DNA of 64,000 nucleotides from CAMLIZ01 sp040758375 (GTDB lineage: Bacteria; Pseudomonadota; Gammaproteobacteria; Burkholderiales; Burkholderiaceae_C), in contig JBFLWE010000019.1 in NCBI GenBank assembly GCA_040758375.1, positions 1 through 64,000 of the forward strand, read 5' to 3'. The notes under the pieces were generated by a model that did not search any database, was not told the DNA's origin, and saw nothing but the letters and a program-made list of their open reading frames with translations. Both the position numbers and the translations under genes were made by a program. Within the stretch, counting starts at the first letter, position 1; each line of letters opens with the position of its first letter. Positions 15,754 through 23,605 of the stretch are shown in pieces.

Positions 15754-16236
15754 CTACAGGTCCACCGCGTGCAGCGCTGCGCGCACGCGCTCGCCGGCGC
15801 TCGCCTGCCCGGGCAGCGGCACCGTGTCGTAGTCGCCGCGCATGGCCTTCAGCGCATGGCGCTCGCGCTCGATCTCGCGCCGCGTGCGCACGCCCAGCCG
15901 GCGAAACACCGGTATCGGCGGGCACCAGCCCTGCAGCGCGTGCTGCGCGAAGAACGCGAACACGGCGGTGGGCAGCCAGAAGAAGCGCCGGTGCACCGTG
16001 GCACCCAGCAGCAGCCCCAGCGACGAGATCACCGAGGCATTGAGCTGCAGCACACGCTCGATGTCCCATTCGCGCTCGAGCCGCTGCAGCCGCTCGCCGA
16101 TCTGCGCGGCATCGGCCCCCTCCAGGCGCAGCACCTCGGCGTCGCTGCGCTCGCGGATGGCCTCGTTGACCGCGGGGTCGGTGCGCAGCTCGACGCGCAG
16201 GCTGGTCGGGGGCAGTCGTTCGGTCAGGCTTTGCAT
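15754..16236 (-). CDS. DUF2892-like small membrane protein, paralogue 1
   Basis: 160 residues from MQSLTERLPP. A charged N-terminal region (about 1-60) ends in ERLQRLEREWDIERVLQLNAS. It is followed by a hydrophobic pair (ISSLGLLLGATV and FFWLPTAVFAFFAQHAL) and the segment GWCPPIPVFRRLGVRTRREIERERHALKAMRGDY. The WDIERVL...GWCP...RLGVRT pattern resembles the YgaP-like DUF2892 transmembrane domain; this is a motif-level judgement. It lies 10 bp after its paralogue at 16247-16705 on the same strand. Function is unknown; the nearby persulfide dioxygenase hints at sulfur metabolism. Confidence 0.65.
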   Translation of the reverse strand: MQSLTERLPPTSLRVELRTDPAVNEAIRERSDAEVLRLEGADAAQIGERLQRLEREWDIERVLQLNASVISSLGLLLGATVHRRFFWLPTAVFAFFAQHALQGWCPPIPVFRRLGVRTRREIERERHALKAMRGDYDTVPLPGQASAGERVRAALHAVDL

Positions 16237-16246
16237 CGCATGCCTC

Positions 16247-16705
16247 CTAGTGCAACTCCTGCGCGGCGCTTTCCTGCACAGGCTGCGACGCACCCTGCGG
16301 CTGCGCGCCCAGGCCGGCGAAGTCTCCGCGCAAGGCCTTCAGCGCATAGCGCTCGCGCTCGATCTCGCGCCCGGTGCGCACCCCCAGCCGCCTGAACAGC
16401 GGCATCAGCGGATAGCGTCCTGTCAGCGCCTGCACCAGCACCGCGACCGCGGCGACGCCCGAGAGCGCGGCCCATCGCGGCCCCAGCGCCTTGCCGAGCG
16501 CCAGGCCCAGCAAGCCCATCGTGGCGGCCTCGGCTTCCAGCACGCGGTCGGCGTCCCATTCGCGGTCGAGCCGGCGCAGGCGTTCGCTGGTGGCCGCAGG
16601 GCCGGCTTCGGCACAGCGCGACAGCTCGGCGACGGTGGCGTTGTCGATGCGCCGCAGCACCTCGCGGGCGGTGCGGCGGCGGATGCGGTCGGCTTCGAGG
16701 CTCAC
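16247..16705 (-). CDS. DUF2892-like small membrane protein, paralogue 2
   Basis: 152 residues. It shares the architecture and key motifs of the next gene: RLRRLDREWDADRVLEAEAAT, two hydrophobic stretches (MGLLGLALGKAL and ALSGVAAVAVLVQAL), then GRYPLMPLFRRLGVRTGREIERERYALKALRGDF. The cysteine of the GWCP motif of paralogue 1 is replaced (GRYPLMP). The pair clearly arose by tandem duplication and has diverged. The upstream gene on this strand is the persulfide dioxygenase, 75 bp away. No function is assigned. Confidence 0.65.
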   Translation of the reverse strand: MSLEADRIRRRTAREVLRRIDNATVAELSRCAEAGPAATSERLRRLDREWDADRVLEAEAATMGLLGLALGKALGPRWAALSGVAAVAVLVQALTGRYPLMPLFRRLGVRTGREIERERYALKALRGDFAGLGAQPQGASQPVQESAAQELH

Positions 16706-16780
16706 GGCGGGCTCCTGCAGACACTGCTGCCTTGCCCTGCAGCAAATGCGGCGCCCGCCCGGGGGGGCGCAGCGCTGGCG

Positions 16781-17530
16781 TCAGCCCTGCGGGCTTTCGG
16801 TCATGCGCTCGCAGTACGCCTTCAGGTGCTCGGGCAGGTCGGCGGGACATTCGCCACAGGCGCGGTTGCCCGGCACGGCATGGTCGATGAACTTCGGGTA
16901 CGGCAGGTTCAGCTCGGCCATCAGCTTCACGAACTCGTCCATCGTGCGTTCTCCGCCCAGACGCGGATTGCGCTCGCGCTCCTGGGCAATGGTGGAGACA
17001 TGGCGGTGCTGGTAGTCGTGGCCCGGGTACACCAGGCAGTCGCCCGGCAGCGCAAACAGCCGCTCCCGCACGCTGCGGTACAGCGCCTCGGCGTCGCCGT
17101 TCTGGAAGTCGGTGCGCCCGCAGCCATCGATCAGCAGCGCATCGCCGGTGAACACGCGGTCGCCCAACCGGTAGGCGTGGTGGCTGTCGGTGTGGCCGGG
17201 CGTGTACAGCGGCTCCAGGCGGATGCTGCCCACCTCCACCGGCACGCCCTCCTGCACGCCCAGGTCGGCGCAGGGCAGCCGGTCCAACGCGGGGGCCGCG
17301 ATGCGGCTGCCCACGCGCTGCTTCAGGTGGCGCGCGGCGGTGATGTGGTCGGCATGGATGTGGGTGTCCAGGGTCAGCGCAAGTTTCAACCCCAGTGCCT
17401 GCAAAAGCTGCAGGTCGCGGTCCATCGCATTGACCACCGGGTCGATCAGCACCGCCTGCCCGGTGTGCTCGCAGCCCAGCAGGTAGGTGTAGGTGCTCGA
17501 CAGCGGTTCGAAGAGTTGCCTGAACAGCAT
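16781..17530 (-). CDS. Persulfide dioxygenase-like MBL-fold hydrolase (ETHE1/SdoA type)
   Basis: 249 residues from MLFRQLFEPLSSTYTYLLG. Metal-binding motif THIHADH at 56-62, then PGHTDSHHAYRLGDRVFTGDALLIDGCGRTDFQNGD and VYPGHDYQHRHVSTIAQERERNPRL. The HTDSHHAYR and GCGRTDFQ blocks are typical of persulfide dioxygenases, which use one iron and oxygen to oxidise glutathione persulfide to sulfite. The C-terminal CGECP segment is unusual compared with ETHE1 and resembles the BLH-like subgroup. It is divergent from the DUF302 gene at 17670. Confidence 0.83.
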   Translation of the reverse strand: MLFRQLFEPLSSTYTYLLGCEHTGQAVLIDPVVNAMDRDLQLLQALGLKLALTLDTHIHADHITAARHLKQRVGSRIAAPALDRLPCADLGVQEGVPVEVGSIRLEPLYTPGHTDSHHAYRLGDRVFTGDALLIDGCGRTDFQNGDAEALYRSVRERLFALPGDCLVYPGHDYQHRHVSTIAQERERNPRLGGERTMDEFVKLMAELNLPYPKFIDHAVPGNRACGECPADLPEHLKAYCERMTESPQG

Positions 17531-17669
17531 GCGGTGTCCTTTCCCGGTGTTGCGCCGCCAGCCTACGTGCAGCGGGCTGCGCTGGCAACTCGGCGCCGCA
17601 GCGCGCGCGTGCACGCCGATTGCTGAAGAAGCAGGTTCCCCCATCCCGCATGCCCCAAGGAGCGCCCGA

Positions 17670-18059
17670 ATGTCGATGTACTACGTGGTCCAAACCCCCA
17701 AACGATTCGAGGATGCGGCAGACGACCTGCGAAGCGCAGTGGAAAGCCACGGCTTCGGCGTCTTGCACGTGCACGATCTCGGCAGCACGTTGCGCAGCAA
17801 GGGCGTCGTGTTCTCCGAGGACTGCAAGGTGTTCGAGATCTGCAACCCGCGCCTGGCCGGCGAAGTGCTGGCGGTGGACATGCGGCTCAACATGGCCCTG
17901 CCTTGCCGCATCTCGGTCTACACCGAGCGTGGCGCCACCCGCATCGGCCTGATCCGGCCCTCGCCCATGCTCGAAGACCTGTCGGACGACCCGCGCCTGC
18001 GCGAGATCGCGCGCGAGGTGGAGGAGCAGGCGCGCCAGATGGTGGACGAGTCGCGCTGA
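17670..18059 (+). CDS. DUF302 domain protein
   Basis: 129 residues, with CAAGGAG just before the ATG. The sequence MSMYYVVQTPKRFEDAADDLRSAVESHGFGVLHVHDLGSTLRSKGVVF, then CKVFEICNPRLAGEVLAVDMRLNMALPCRISVYTERGATRIGLIRPS, is a clear DUF302 domain. It has an alpha/beta fold and no catalytic residues that I can name. In other bacteria DUF302 proteins often sit near sulfur or heavy-metal genes, and here it is divergent from the persulfide dioxygenase. Function unknown. Confidence 0.83.
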   Translation: MSMYYVVQTPKRFEDAADDLRSAVESHGFGVLHVHDLGSTLRSKGVVFSEDCKVFEICNPRLAGEVLAVDMRLNMALPCRISVYTERGATRIGLIRPSPMLEDLSDDPRLREIAREVEEQARQMVDESR

Positions 18060-18179
18060 GATCCACCGCCGCCCCACGGGCACACCCCGTGCTCGCCCGT
18101 CTGGTGGACGGCAGGCCGGGCCGCGACGCGCCCGCCCGGCCCTGCCCGGTCTTCCGAAGGCGCGAAGAAGGGGTTTGCA

Positions 18180-18617
18180 ATGAAAGTTCGCGAAGCGATG
18201 ACCGGCGACGTGCGCGTGGCCAGCCCGGACCAGACCATCCAGGAGGCCGCACGCCTCATGGCCGACTGCGACATCGGTTCACTGCCCGTCGGTGAAAACG
18301 ACCGCCTGGTCGGCATGCTGACCGACCGCGACATCGCGGTGCGCGCGGTGGCCGACGGGCGGGGGCCGGACACCAAGATCGCCGAGGTGATGTCGCACGA
18401 GGTGATGTACTGCTTCGAAGACGAAGACCTGGACCACGTGGCCAGCAACATGGGCAACATCCAGGTGCGCCGGCTTCCCGTGGTCAACCGCGACAAGCGA
18501 CTGGTGGGCATCGTGTCCATCGGCGACATCGCCGCGTGCGAAGACGCCGACAAGACCGGCAAGGCGATCGCCGGCATCTCCACGCCGGGTGGGTTCCACT
18601 CGCAGGCGGCCCACTGA
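18180..18617 (+). CDS. Two-CBS-domain protein
   Basis: 145 residues with two CBS motifs: MTGDVRVASPDQTIQEAARLMADCDIGSLPVGENDRLVGMLTDRDIAVRAVA (about 7-58) and VMSHEVMYCFEDEDLDHVASNMGNIQVRRLPVVNRDKRLVGIVSIGDIA (about 70-118). No other domain is fused. CBS pairs bind adenine nucleotides and usually act as energy sensors. It is convergent with the diheme cytochrome c gene and 120 bp downstream of the DUF302 gene. The target is unknown. Confidence 0.88.
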   Translation: MKVREAMTGDVRVASPDQTIQEAARLMADCDIGSLPVGENDRLVGMLTDRDIAVRAVADGRGPDTKIAEVMSHEVMYCFEDEDLDHVASNMGNIQVRRLPVVNRDKRLVGIVSIGDIAACEDADKTGKAIAGISTPGGFHSQAAH

Positions 18618-18666
18618 CGGCCAGCCACGGCCATGCCCTGACTGCCGGTGCACGGCGGCCGTCAGT
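18613..18666. terminator. Inverted repeat between convergent genes (possible bidirectional terminator)
   Basis: Ten-base perfect arms, 18613-18622 and 18657-18666 (ACTGACGGCC / GGCCGTCAGT), overlap both stop codons of the convergent CBS and cytochrome c genes. There is no U-tract, so termination is only a possibility. Confidence 0.35.
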
Positions 18667-19501
18667 CCGCTTCGAGCAGGTAGTCGGCGATGAGCGCCGC
18701 GTGGTGCTCGGTCAGGCGCATCTCGGGCATCGCAGTCCCGGGATGCACCTGCTGCGGCTCGAGCAGCCAGCGCACCAGGTTCTGGCGGTTGTTGGGCAGC
18801 CCGCCAGGCAAGGCGGTCCGCCGCGCAAAGTGCTCCAGCGGCGGGCCGACCTCGGTGTCGGGCCCCACGACACCGGGCACCCGATGGCAGGCGATGCAGG
18901 CGTATTGCCGCAAGGCCACCTGGGCCTGCTCGCGCCTGCTGCGAGGGCGCAGCGGCCGCGTGTCGGCCGTGGACGGTGGCGACGCACAGTCGCCGGGCGC
19001 GGCGGCGGTGGCCTGCCCATAGTCGGCCGGCGACATCTCGGCCAGCCGGTCCACGAAGGCCACCACCGCCCAGAGCTGCTCGTCGGACAACCGCAGCTCC
19101 CAGGCCGGCATGCCGCTCATCTTGATGCCGTGGCGCGTGATCCAGTACACCTCTTCGGGACGCCAGCGGCGCGCGGCGTCCACCAGCGAGCCGGGCAGCG
19201 GCTGCAGGCCCTGGCCCGGGGCGCCCGGCGCGACACCGGGCCCGCCATGGCACTGCACGCAGTGTTGCCGGTAGCAGGCAGCACCCAGCGCCAGGCGCTG
19301 TGGCTCGCGCAAGGAGGGCGCCTCGATGCCGGCAGCCCGCGCCCGCACCGACTGGCGCATCGTTGTCTCGAGCAGCCAATAAACCGGCCGGGTGTGCGAC
19401 GTCAGGGCGGAGATGTCGTACAAGCCCAGCCACACGAACGCCGCCGCCGCGGCAAATGCCAGCAGGGCCGCGGACAACAAGCTCAGGATCACCGTCTTCA
19501 T
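18662..19501 (-). CDS. Diheme cytochrome c, membrane-anchored
   Basis: 279 residues. One N-terminal membrane helix (MKTVILSLLSAALLAFAAAAAFVWLGLY) has no obvious cleavage site, so it probably anchors the protein facing the periplasm. Two c-type haem motifs are present: CVQCH at 81-85 and CIACH at 202-206. Candidate axial methionines are in SGMPAWEL (about 131) and GTAMPEM. The gene is divergent from coxB with 86 bp between ATGs. It is a likely electron donor to, or accessory subunit of, the adjacent oxidase (inference). Confidence 0.85.
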   Translation of the reverse strand: MKTVILSLLSAALLAFAAAAAFVWLGLYDISALTSHTRPVYWLLETTMRQSVRARAAGIEAPSLREPQRLALGAACYRQHCVQCHGGPGVAPGAPGQGLQPLPGSLVDAARRWRPEEVYWITRHGIKMSGMPAWELRLSDEQLWAVVAFVDRLAEMSPADYGQATAAAPGDCASPPSTADTRPLRPRSRREQAQVALRQYACIACHRVPGVVGPDTEVGPPLEHFARRTALPGGLPNNRQNLVRWLLEPQQVHPGTAMPEMRLTEHHAALIADYLLEAD

Positions 19502-19587
19502 CAGGCCGCCCAGGACTCCAAACGCCCCCTGCTGCTGCAAGCGGCGCACCATGCCCCTGGGCACGAAACTTGGTGACAAGGGCCACG

Positions 19588-20520
19588 ATGCCGACATCGC
19601 CCGACATGCCCATGCCTTCGGTGCTCGCCCCCGCCAGCAGCGAAGCTGCCGTGTTGCATGAGCTCAGCCAGGTGCTGCTGGCCGGGGCCGGGCTGGTCTT
19701 CCTGGGGGTCGCCCTGCTGCTGGCGCTGGCCCTGCGCCGCCGCGTCCCCGGCTCGGCAGCGGGGTGGATCGTGGGCGGCGGCATCGCGCTGCCGGTCGTG
19801 GCGCTCAGCGCCTTGCTGCTGTACAGCACCGCGCGCACCGCAGGCCTGGAGCGGCCGCTGGCCGATCCGCAGCTGGTGGTCAGCGTGACCGGCCACGCCT
19901 GGTGGTGGGAGGTGCGCTACCCGGCGCCCGCAGGCGCCGAGGCGGTGGTGCTGGCCAACGAGCTGCGCCTGCCGCTGCAGCGGCCGGCACAGATCAGCCT
20001 GCAGGCCGAGGGCGTGATCCACAGCCTGTGGGTGCCGCAGCTCGGCGGCAAGCGCGACCTGGTGCCCGGGCGGGTCAACCACCTGGTGTTCACGCCCTGG
20101 CAGGCTGGGGTGTACCGGGCGGCATGTGCCGAGTACTGCGGTACGCAGCATGCGCGCATGGCGCTGCCGGTGGTGGCGATGCCGGCTGCCGACTTCGAGC
20201 GCTGGCTCGCCGCGCAGGCCAGGCCGGCACCGCCGGCCGCGCAAGCCACGCCGGGCGCGCAAGCCTTCCGCGCCAACGGTTGCGCCGCCTGCCACAGCGT
20301 GCGCGGCCACCATGCGCCGGCCGGGCGCGGGCCCGACCTGACCCACGTGGCCAGCCGCCTCACCCTGGGCGCGGGCGTGCTGCCCAACGAGCCCGGCAGC
20401 TTCAAGCGCTGGCTCGTCGGCGTGCAGCAGCTCAAGCCGGGCGCACGCATGCCCTCGTATGCGCATTTGGACGCCGCCACGCTCGATGCGCTGGTGGCTT
20501 ACCTCGAAACGCTGCAATGA
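19588..20520 (+). CDS. coxB: Cytochrome c oxidase subunit II with C-terminal cytochrome c domain
   Basis: 310 residues from the ATG preceded by ACAAGGG. Two N-terminal membrane helices (about 25-50 and 58-80) precede a cupredoxin domain. The CuA ligands are His145 (VIHSLW), Cys180, Cys184, His188 and Met191 with Glu182 between (CAEYCGTQHARM). The aromatic GHAWWWEVRYP block for electron entry is intact. A C-terminal class I cytochrome c with CAACH at 232-236 makes it a caa3-type subunit. Its TGA overlaps the coxA ATG (ATGA), so translation is coupled. Confidence 0.92.
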   Translation: MPTSPDMPMPSVLAPASSEAAVLHELSQVLLAGAGLVFLGVALLLALALRRRVPGSAAGWIVGGGIALPVVALSALLLYSTARTAGLERPLADPQLVVSVTGHAWWWEVRYPAPAGAEAVVLANELRLPLQRPAQISLQAEGVIHSLWVPQLGGKRDLVPGRVNHLVFTPWQAGVYRAACAEYCGTQHARMALPVVAMPAADFERWLAAQARPAPPAAQATPGAQAFRANGCAACHSVRGHHAPAGRGPDLTHVASRLTLGAGVLPNEPGSFKRWLVGVQQLKPGARMPSYAHLDAATLDALVAYLETLQ

Positions 20521-23048
20521 CGCAGGGCGACATCTCGTCCGGCGGCCCGCTGCGCAACCGCCTGCCGCGGCCGCCGGGGGAGCTGCAGGCGCTGGAACGG
20601 GCGTGGGCGCTGCCGCGCGGCTGGCGCTCGGTCACCGCGGTCAACAACACCTACATCGGCCAGCTCTACATCGGCACCGCACTGCTGTTCCTGCTGCTGG
20701 CCGGCGTGCTGGCGCTGCTGATGCGCGCCCAGCTCGCCCTGCCCGGCACCACGCTGCTGGCGCCAGACACCTACAACCAGGTGTTCACGATGCACGGCAC
20801 GGTGATGATGTTCCTGTTCGCCGTGCCCATCGTCGAGGCGATCGCGGTGTACCTGCTGCCCAACATGCTAGGCGCGCGCGACCTGCCGTTTCCGCGCCTG
20901 TCGGCCTATGCGTACTGGGCCTATGCCTTCGGCGGGCTGGCCTTCTTCTGCTCGCTGTTCTTTGGCCTGGCACCCGACGGCGGCTGGTTCATGTACCCGC
21001 CGCTCACCGGCCCCGAGCACTCGCCGGGCATCAACGCCGACTTCTGGCTGCTGGGCATCGGCTTCATCGAGATCTCGGCCATCGCCGGCGCCATCGAGCT
21101 GATCATCGGCATCCTGATGACACGCGCGCCGGGCATGACGCTCGCGCGCATGCCGGTGTATGCCTGGGCGATGCTGATCGTCGGCTTCATGATCGTGTTC
21201 GCCTTCCCCGCCGTGATCGCCTGCACCGCGCTGCTGGAGCTGGAGCGCGCCTTCGACTGGCCCTTCTTCGACGCGCAGCGCGGCGGCGACCCGCTGCTGT
21301 GGCAGCACCTGTTCTGGTTCTTCGGCCACCCCGACGTGTACATCATCTTCCTGCCGGCAGCCGGCATGGTGTCGGCGATGCTGCCCGCGCTGGTGGGCGC
21401 GCCGCTGGCGGGGCACCGGGTGGTGGTGGCCGCGCTGCTGGCCACCGGCTTCTTCAGCTTCGCGCTGTGGACCCACCATATGTTCACCGCCGGGCTGGGC
21501 TCGCTCTCCTTGAGCTTCGTCTCGGCGGCCAGCATGGCGGTGTCCATCCCGGCCGGCATCCAGGTGTTCGCCTGGCTGGCCACGGTGCAGCGCGGGCGCG
21601 TGCGCTGGAACACCCCCACGCTGTTCCTGCTGGGCTTCCTGCTCACGTTCACGATGGGCGGCCTCACCGGCGTGATGGTGGCGGCCCTGCCCTTCGACTG
21701 GCAGGCACACGACAGCTACTTCATCGTGGCGCACCTGCACTACGTGCTCATCGGCGGCATGGTGATGCCGGTGTTCGCGGCGCTGTACTACTGGATGCCG
21801 CTGCTGCGCGGCCACGGGCTGAGCGAGCGCTGGGGCCGCTGGGTGTTCGCGCTGGTGTTCGGCGGCTTCCACCTCACCTTCTTCCCGATGCACATCGCCG
21901 GCCTGCGCGGCATGCCGCGCCGCGTGTACACCTACGACGCAGGTTTGGGCTGGGAGGGGCCCAACCTGCTGGCCAGCGTGGGCGCCGTGTTGCTGGCCCT
22001 GGGTGTGCTGCTGCTGGCGATCGACGTGCTGCGCACACTGCGCCGGCCGCGACGCGAGCACCGCAACCCGTGGAACGCGCCCACGCTGGAGTGGCTGCCT
22101 TCCGGCTCCTACGGCATGCGCAGCATTCCCGAGGTGCAGAGCCGCAATCCGCTGTGGCACCAGCCGACATTGGCCCACGAGGTGCGCGAGGGCCGGCACT
22201 GGCTGCCGGGCACGGCCACCGGCCTGCGCGAAACCATCGTCACCACGCCGCGCAGCGCCCGGCCGCACCACCTGATCGTGCTGCCGGGTCCGAGCTGGCT
22301 GCCGCTGCTGGGCGCGCTGGGCACGGCGGGCTTCTTCCTGCTGCTCACGGTGAAGTGGATCGTGCCCGGCTTCGCGGCCGGGCTGCTGGCGCTGGGCTGC
22401 GTGCTGGCCTGGCTGTGGCAGACCGACCGGCTGCCGCAGCCGGCCGCGCAAGTGGCCGATGGGGTGCGGCTGCCCGTGGGCGCGGCCAGCGTGTACGCCC
22501 ACTCCTGGTGGGCCACCGTGGTGGTGCTGCTGGTGGACTTCACCGTGTTCGCCTCGATCGCCTTTGCCCATGTGCACCTGGCGATGCGCCTGCAGGTGTG
22601 CCCTCCGCCTGGCGCGGCGCTGCCGCCCCTGGGCGAGCTGCTGCGGGCCGCGGCCGGCTTCGCGGTCAGCGCCGGGCTGATGGGGTGGACCGGCGTGGCC
22701 TCGCACCGGCGCGCGCTGGGGCGCACATGGCTGCTGCCGCTGGCGGCCGCGCTGGTGTTGTTGGGCCTGTCGTTCGCCGCGCTGCTGTCGGCGATGCACG
22801 AGGCCCGGCTCTCGCCCTCGGCCGACGCCTGGAGCGCCAGCGTGGCGGCCTTGCTCGGCTACTTGGGCTTTCGCGTCACGGTGCAGCTGGTGGCGGGCGC
22901 GTATCTCGGCGCGCGCCTCTGGCAGGGCCTGGTCGCGCCGCGCCAGCGTGCCACCTGCGACAACGTGGCGCTGCTGTGGTGGGGCGCCTGCTTGCAGGGG
23001 CTCGTCGTCGCGCTGCTGCCGCATGCGGTGGCAGCGCTGATGCCATGA
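20517..23048 (+). CDS. coxA: Cytochrome c oxidase subunit I fused to subunit III, with atypical proton-channel residues
   Basis: 843 residues. The first about 560 are subunit I: haem a ligands His93 (TMHGTVMMF) and His408, haem a3 ligand His406 (AHLHYV), and CuB ligands His271, His320 and His321 with the cross-link Tyr275 (GHPDVY). The last about 240 are subunit III-like membrane helices (SVYAHSWWATVVVLLVDFTVF onward). Aligned by eye to Paracoccus CtaD, D-channel Glu278 is Asp273, Asn131 is Ser129 and K-channel Lys354 is Gln349 (IPAGIQVFAW). D-channel entry Asp122 is kept. It is the terminal oxidase that reduces oxygen, fed through coxB. ATGA overlaps exist at both ends. No assembly genes are adjacent. 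Confidence 0.9.
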   Translation: MTQGDISSGGPLRNRLPRPPGELQALERAWALPRGWRSVTAVNNTYIGQLYIGTALLFLLLAGVLALLMRAQLALPGTTLLAPDTYNQVFTMHGTVMMFLFAVPIVEAIAVYLLPNMLGARDLPFPRLSAYAYWAYAFGGLAFFCSLFFGLAPDGGWFMYPPLTGPEHSPGINADFWLLGIGFIEISAIAGAIELIIGILMTRAPGMTLARMPVYAWAMLIVGFMIVFAFPAVIACTALLELERAFDWPFFDAQRGGDPLLWQHLFWFFGHPDVYIIFLPAAGMVSAMLPALVGAPLAGHRVVVAALLATGFFSFALWTHHMFTAGLGSLSLSFVSAASMAVSIPAGIQVFAWLATVQRGRVRWNTPTLFLLGFLLTFTMGGLTGVMVAALPFDWQAHDSYFIVAHLHYVLIGGMVMPVFAALYYWMPLLRGHGLSERWGRWVFALVFGGFHLTFFPMHIAGLRGMPRRVYTYDAGLGWEGPNLLASVGAVLLALGVLLLAIDVLRTLRRPRREHRNPWNAPTLEWLPSGSYGMRSIPEVQSRNPLWHQPTLAHEVREGRHWLPGTATGLRETIVTTPRSARPHHLIVLPGPSWLPLLGALGTAGFFLLLTVKWIVPGFAAGLLALGCVLAWLWQTDRLPQPAAQVADGVRLPVGAASVYAHSWWATVVVLLVDFTVFASIAFAHVHLAMRLQVCPPPGAALPPLGELLRAAAGFAVSAGLMGWTGVASHRRALGRTWLLPLAAALVLLGLSFAALLSAMHEARLSPSADAWSASVAALLGYLGFRVTVQLVAGAYLGARLWQGLVAPRQRATCDNVALLWWGACLQGLVVALLPHAVAALMP

Positions 23049-23401
23049 ACCGGCCGCGTTCGCCCTTCTTTGCCGGCGTGTGGGCCGGCTGCACGCCGCT
23101 GCTGCTGTGGGCGCTGCACTTCGCCTTCTGCTATGTGGTCACTGCGGTCGGCTGCAGGGCCTGGATGCAGGCCGCGGAGGCTTCGCTCACGCCGCTGCAA
23201 CTGCGCGGCCTGATGGCCGCCGGCACCGCGCTGGCGTTGACGCTTGGGCTATGGCTGTTGCATCGCGCTTGCGGTGCAACGCGCCACGAGCGCGCCGGCC
23301 TGCTGCCCAGGGTGCGCCTGGCCAGCGCCGCGCTGGCGCTGGTGGCCATCGCATGGACCGGCCTGCCGCTGGCGCTGCTGCCAGTGTGCACTGCGGGCTA
23401 A
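23045..23401 (+). CDS. Small three-helix membrane protein of the oxidase operon
   Basis: 118 residues; ATG overlaps the stop of coxA (ATGA, 23045-23048). Three hydrophobic segments are apparent: GVWAGCTPLLLWALHFAFCYVV, LRGLMAAGTALALTLGLWLLH and VRLASAALALVAIAWTGLPLALLP. I do not recognise the family. Its place as last gene of a translationally coupled coxB-coxA operon suggests an accessory or subunit IV-like role. There are five cysteines, none in a CxxxC copper-chaperone pattern. Confidence 0.7.
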   Translation: MNRPRSPFFAGVWAGCTPLLLWALHFAFCYVVTAVGCRAWMQAAEASLTPLQLRGLMAAGTALALTLGLWLLHRACGATRHERAGLLPRVRLASAALALVAIAWTGLPLALLPVCTAG

Positions 23402-23414
23402 GCCGTGTTCAATG

Positions 23415-23456
23415 CAAAAAACCCGGCAAGCCGCTCGATGAGAGGCTTGCCGGGTT
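23415..23456 (-). terminator. Rho-independent terminator after tRNA-Val
   Basis: Perfect 13-bp arms at 23420-23432 and 23444-23456 (AACCCGGCAAGCC / GGCTTGCCGGGTT), with an 11-base loop. On the minus strand the stem runs into a T-run (complement of the A-run at 23416-23421). It ends transcription of the tRNA 8 bp after its CCA. Confidence 0.88.
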
Positions 23457-23463
23457 CCGGTAC

Positions 23464-23540
23464 TGGTAGGCGCAATTGGACTCGAACCAACGACCCCCAC
23501 CATGTCAAGGTGGTGCTCTAACCAGCTGAGCTATGCGCCT
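23464..23540 (-). tRNA. tRNA-Val (anticodon GAC)
   Basis: A complete cloverleaf of 77 bases is read on the minus strand. The acceptor stem AGGCGCA pairs with TGCGCCT (23534-23540 with 23468-23474), and the anticodon stem CCACC/GGTGG encloses TTGACAT, giving anticodon GAC for valine. The T-arm contains GGTTCGAGTCC. The 3' ACCA end is encoded. It follows relA by 65 bp on the same strand and is followed by a strong terminator. Confidence 0.95.
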
Positions 23541-23605
23541 GAAAGAGAAGCCGCGCAGTATAGCAGCTTCGTCGCTCGCTTCCGTGTGCGCGCACACCAG
23601 GCGCC

